The translations under genes were made by a program, and so were the position numbers. The notes beneath the pieces were generated by a model that saw only the letters and a program-made list of their open reading frames with translations, was not told the DNA's origin and made no database searches. 6,853 nt of DNA, taken from Rubrobacteraceae bacterium. Lineage in GTDB: Bacteria; Actinomycetota; Rubrobacteria; Rubrobacterales; Rubrobacteraceae. Below, piece after piece: positions 5,665 through 6,853 of the stretch. The stretch is taken from positions 1 to 6,853 of the forward strand of contig JARDZQ010000089.1 in the NCBI GenBank assembly GCA_029240775.1, written 5' to 3'. Each line of letters opens with the position of its first letter. Position 1 is the first letter of the stretch.

Positions 5665-5840
5665 AAGAGAGCCGACGAGCGGACTCGAACCGCTTACCCC
5701 TGCTCATTACGAGTGATCACTCAGGCGTTGCAGGGGTGTGCACGGACTTGCAGAACCCGCATATCTAAGCCGGTTTCTCTTCCCTCGCTTGCACGCCGGT
5801 GCACCGTATTGCGTTCGCAGTGGTATCAGAGTGGTATCAA
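5665..5840. repeat. Long direct repeat, copy 2 (att-like junction)
   Basis: This is the second copy of the 837-1010 segment, in the same orientation and 4828 bp away at its left edge. All landmarks recur: the tRNA 3' part (5670-5718), the 12-bp palindrome GAGTGATCACTC (5711-5722), the phased triplets (5728-5752 and 5789-5813) and the TGGTATCA pair (5821-5839). No recombinase sequence lies to its left, unlike copy 1; a small perfect hairpin GGCTTA/TAAGCC (5646-5659) is there instead. Both copies carry the same arm, so they are same-type junctions rather than a simple attL/attR pair. Confidence 0.85.
5670..5718 (-). pseudogene. 3' fragment of tRNA-Thr(CGT), second copy
   Basis: The T arm, acceptor 3' strand, anticodon loop and 3' anticodon-stem strand are the same as in 842-888. 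The variable loop, however, is 7 nt (AGGGGTA, 5701-5695) instead of the canonical 5 nt, so this copy is further degraded. No D arm or 5' acceptor strand is present. A full tRNA-Thr gene, if the integration model holds, should lie further right, outside the window. Confidence 0.7.
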
Positions 5841-6277
5841 TGGCACCTCGCATCCGGCTAACACTGTCGCCCATGTCTAGTTCTTCGGAGTCCAAATCGG
5901 CAAACTTTCCCTTATGCCATTGACCAGTGAACTTCTACCCCGCCGCTCCTTAGTGAATAGTCCAAAGTAGGTCTAACCTCCACCTCCCCTACCTCGCTCT
6001 ACCATAATGGTTATGCTTATCCGCGCCTGCCATGACGAGCTGGTAAGTAGGTGATAGCTAACGAGGAGTCGTCCTAGGCCCTTCGATCCCCCTCCGTCTT
6101 CTACGTACCGCTCATCCCGCAAACCCACGAGCAAATCCCGAGGCGCTCGCCACGGCCCGATCAGCCAGCCCAACGCACGACGCGCTCCAGCAGCCGCTCG
6201 GTGTACACTTCCGGGGTGCCTGAGAGCCCATCGGCTAGATGGCCGTCTGGCACAGAACCTTAAGAAAGGCAGGCTCT
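5841..6277. other. Region without a recognised gene
   Basis: I see no recognisable protein on either strand in these 437 bp. A minus-strand open frame of 66 codons (5973-6173) has Gly/Arg-rich low-complexity ends and no family resemblance. QorB-type genes often have a divergent HxlR regulator, but none is encoded here. The only small structure noted is an inverted repeat CATAA-TGG-TTATG at 6003-6015. It lies about 260 bp before the reductase start, too far for a confident operator. Confidence 0.5.
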
Positions 6278-6853
6278 ATGAGCATCGTAATCACCGGAGC
6301 ATCTGGCCAACTCGGTCGTTTGACCGCCGAACTGGTCTTGGATCGCGTGCCGGCCTCCGAGGTCATCCTCACGACACGCCGGCCCGAGGTGCTCTCCGAC
6401 TTGGCCGAGCGCGGGGTGAGGATCCAGCAGGCCGACTTCGACCGGCCGGAGACGCTCGCCGAGGCTTTCGCAGGCGGAGAGAACCTTCTGTTGATCAGCA
6501 CCGACGACCTGAGCCGTCGCGCGGCCCAGCACCGCGCCGCCATCGAGGCGGCCAGGGAGGCAGGCGTGCGTCACGTTGCCTACACGTCCTACCTCAACCC
6601 GGTTGAGCAGAACCCGGCCGTCATCACCCCTAGTCACCGGGACACCGAATGGGCACTGCGCGAAAGTGGCCTCGCGTGGACCGCGCTGCGCCACGCCTAC
6701 TACGCCGAGTACCAGGTTCCTGGCGGCGCGCAGGCGATCGCCACGGGCCAGCTGATCCACAACAATGGGGACGGGAAAACCGCCTACGTCTCACGCGAGG
6801 ACTGCGCCGCGGCCGCCGCCGCGGTCCTTACCACCGAAGGCCACGAGGACAAA
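6278..6853 (+). CDS. NmrA/QorB-like NAD(P)-binding oxidoreductase, 3' end outside the window
   Basis: The frame runs 192 codons from ATG to the window edge without a stop. It is an atypical short-chain dehydrogenase of the NmrA type and, from memory of the E. coli protein, closest to NAD(P)H:quinone oxidoreductase 2 (QorB). The dinucleotide-binding GxxGxxG motif is GASGQLG at residues 7-13. Further family-like features are VPASEV (24-29), ADFDRPETL (52-60), LLLIS (70-74), the AQHRAAIEAAREAGVRHVAY region (83-102), GDGK (164-167) and a DCAAAAAAVL helix (175-184). QorB proteins have about 286 residues, so roughly two thirds is present; the substrate-side C-terminal domain is missing only because the window ends. 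A purine-rich GAAAGG at 6264-6269 serves as ribosome binding site. It lies outside the repeat-bounded cargo. Other NmrA-family functions remain possible. Confidence 0.88.
   Translation, partial: MSIVITGASGQLGRLTAELVLDRVPASEVILTTRRPEVLSDLAERGVRIQQADFDRPETLAEAFAGGENLLLISTDDLSRRAAQHRAAIEAAREAGVRHVAYTSYLNPVEQNPAVITPSHRDTEWALRESGLAWTALRHAYYAEYQVPGGAQAIATGQLIHNNGDGKTAYVSREDCAAAAAAVLTTEGHEDK

Noticed and set aside
6003..6015. CATAA-TGG-TTATG inverted repeat as the operator of the QorB-like gene
   Set aside because: It is about 260 bp from the start codon, has short arms, and is of a kind expected by chance.
6260..6760. Minus-strand frame of 166 codons
   Set aside because: It is antisense to the QorB-like gene, whose plus-strand frame shows a Rossmann motif and family-like segments.

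Overview
The window looks like GC-rich bacterial DNA. The mix of proteins (an XRE/NB-ARC/TPR regulator, a SnoaL-like ester cyclase, a two-domain GNAT protein and a QorB-like reductase) suggests an actinobacterium, perhaps Rubrobacter-like; a Chloroflexota-type host is also possible. This is inference from protein style, not from a marker gene.

Layout. Positions 1-355 hold nothing I recognise. Positions 378-836 carry a decayed tyrosine recombinase gene on the plus strand, broken by frameshifts and cut off before its second catalytic box. It runs straight into a 174-bp segment (837-1010) that recurs at 5665-5840 with about 84% identity by my count. Each copy starts with the 3' half of a tRNA-Thr(CGT) gene, read on the minus strand, and continues into an arm of phased short repeats. 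The copies look like two same-handed junctions of related elements that integrated at a tRNA gene, with a 4.65-kb cargo between them and no integrase inside it.

Cargo. Three genes run on the minus strand as a probable operon: a two-domain GNAT acetyltransferase (1937-2809), a SnoaL-like protein (1423-1842) and an unrecognised small ORF with a strong ribosome binding site (1226-1375). A large XRE-HTH/NB-ARC/TPR protein (3101-5452) runs divergently. The shared 291-bp intergenic region contains phased direct repeats and inverted repeats that could be operators. The simplest reading is a sensor-regulator that controls itself and the divergent enzymes. The link is inferred from layout only.

Right flank. 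After the second repeat there are about 440 bp without a recognised gene. Then a plus-strand NmrA/QorB-like NAD(P)-binding oxidoreductase starts at 6278 and runs off the end of the window.

Most notable signals: the conserved, exactly 10-bp-phased TTGCA-type triplets in both repeat copies, which look like arm-type integrase sites; the tRNA anticodon-loop junction; and the small ORF, whose in-frame TAG is followed by more coding-like sequence.
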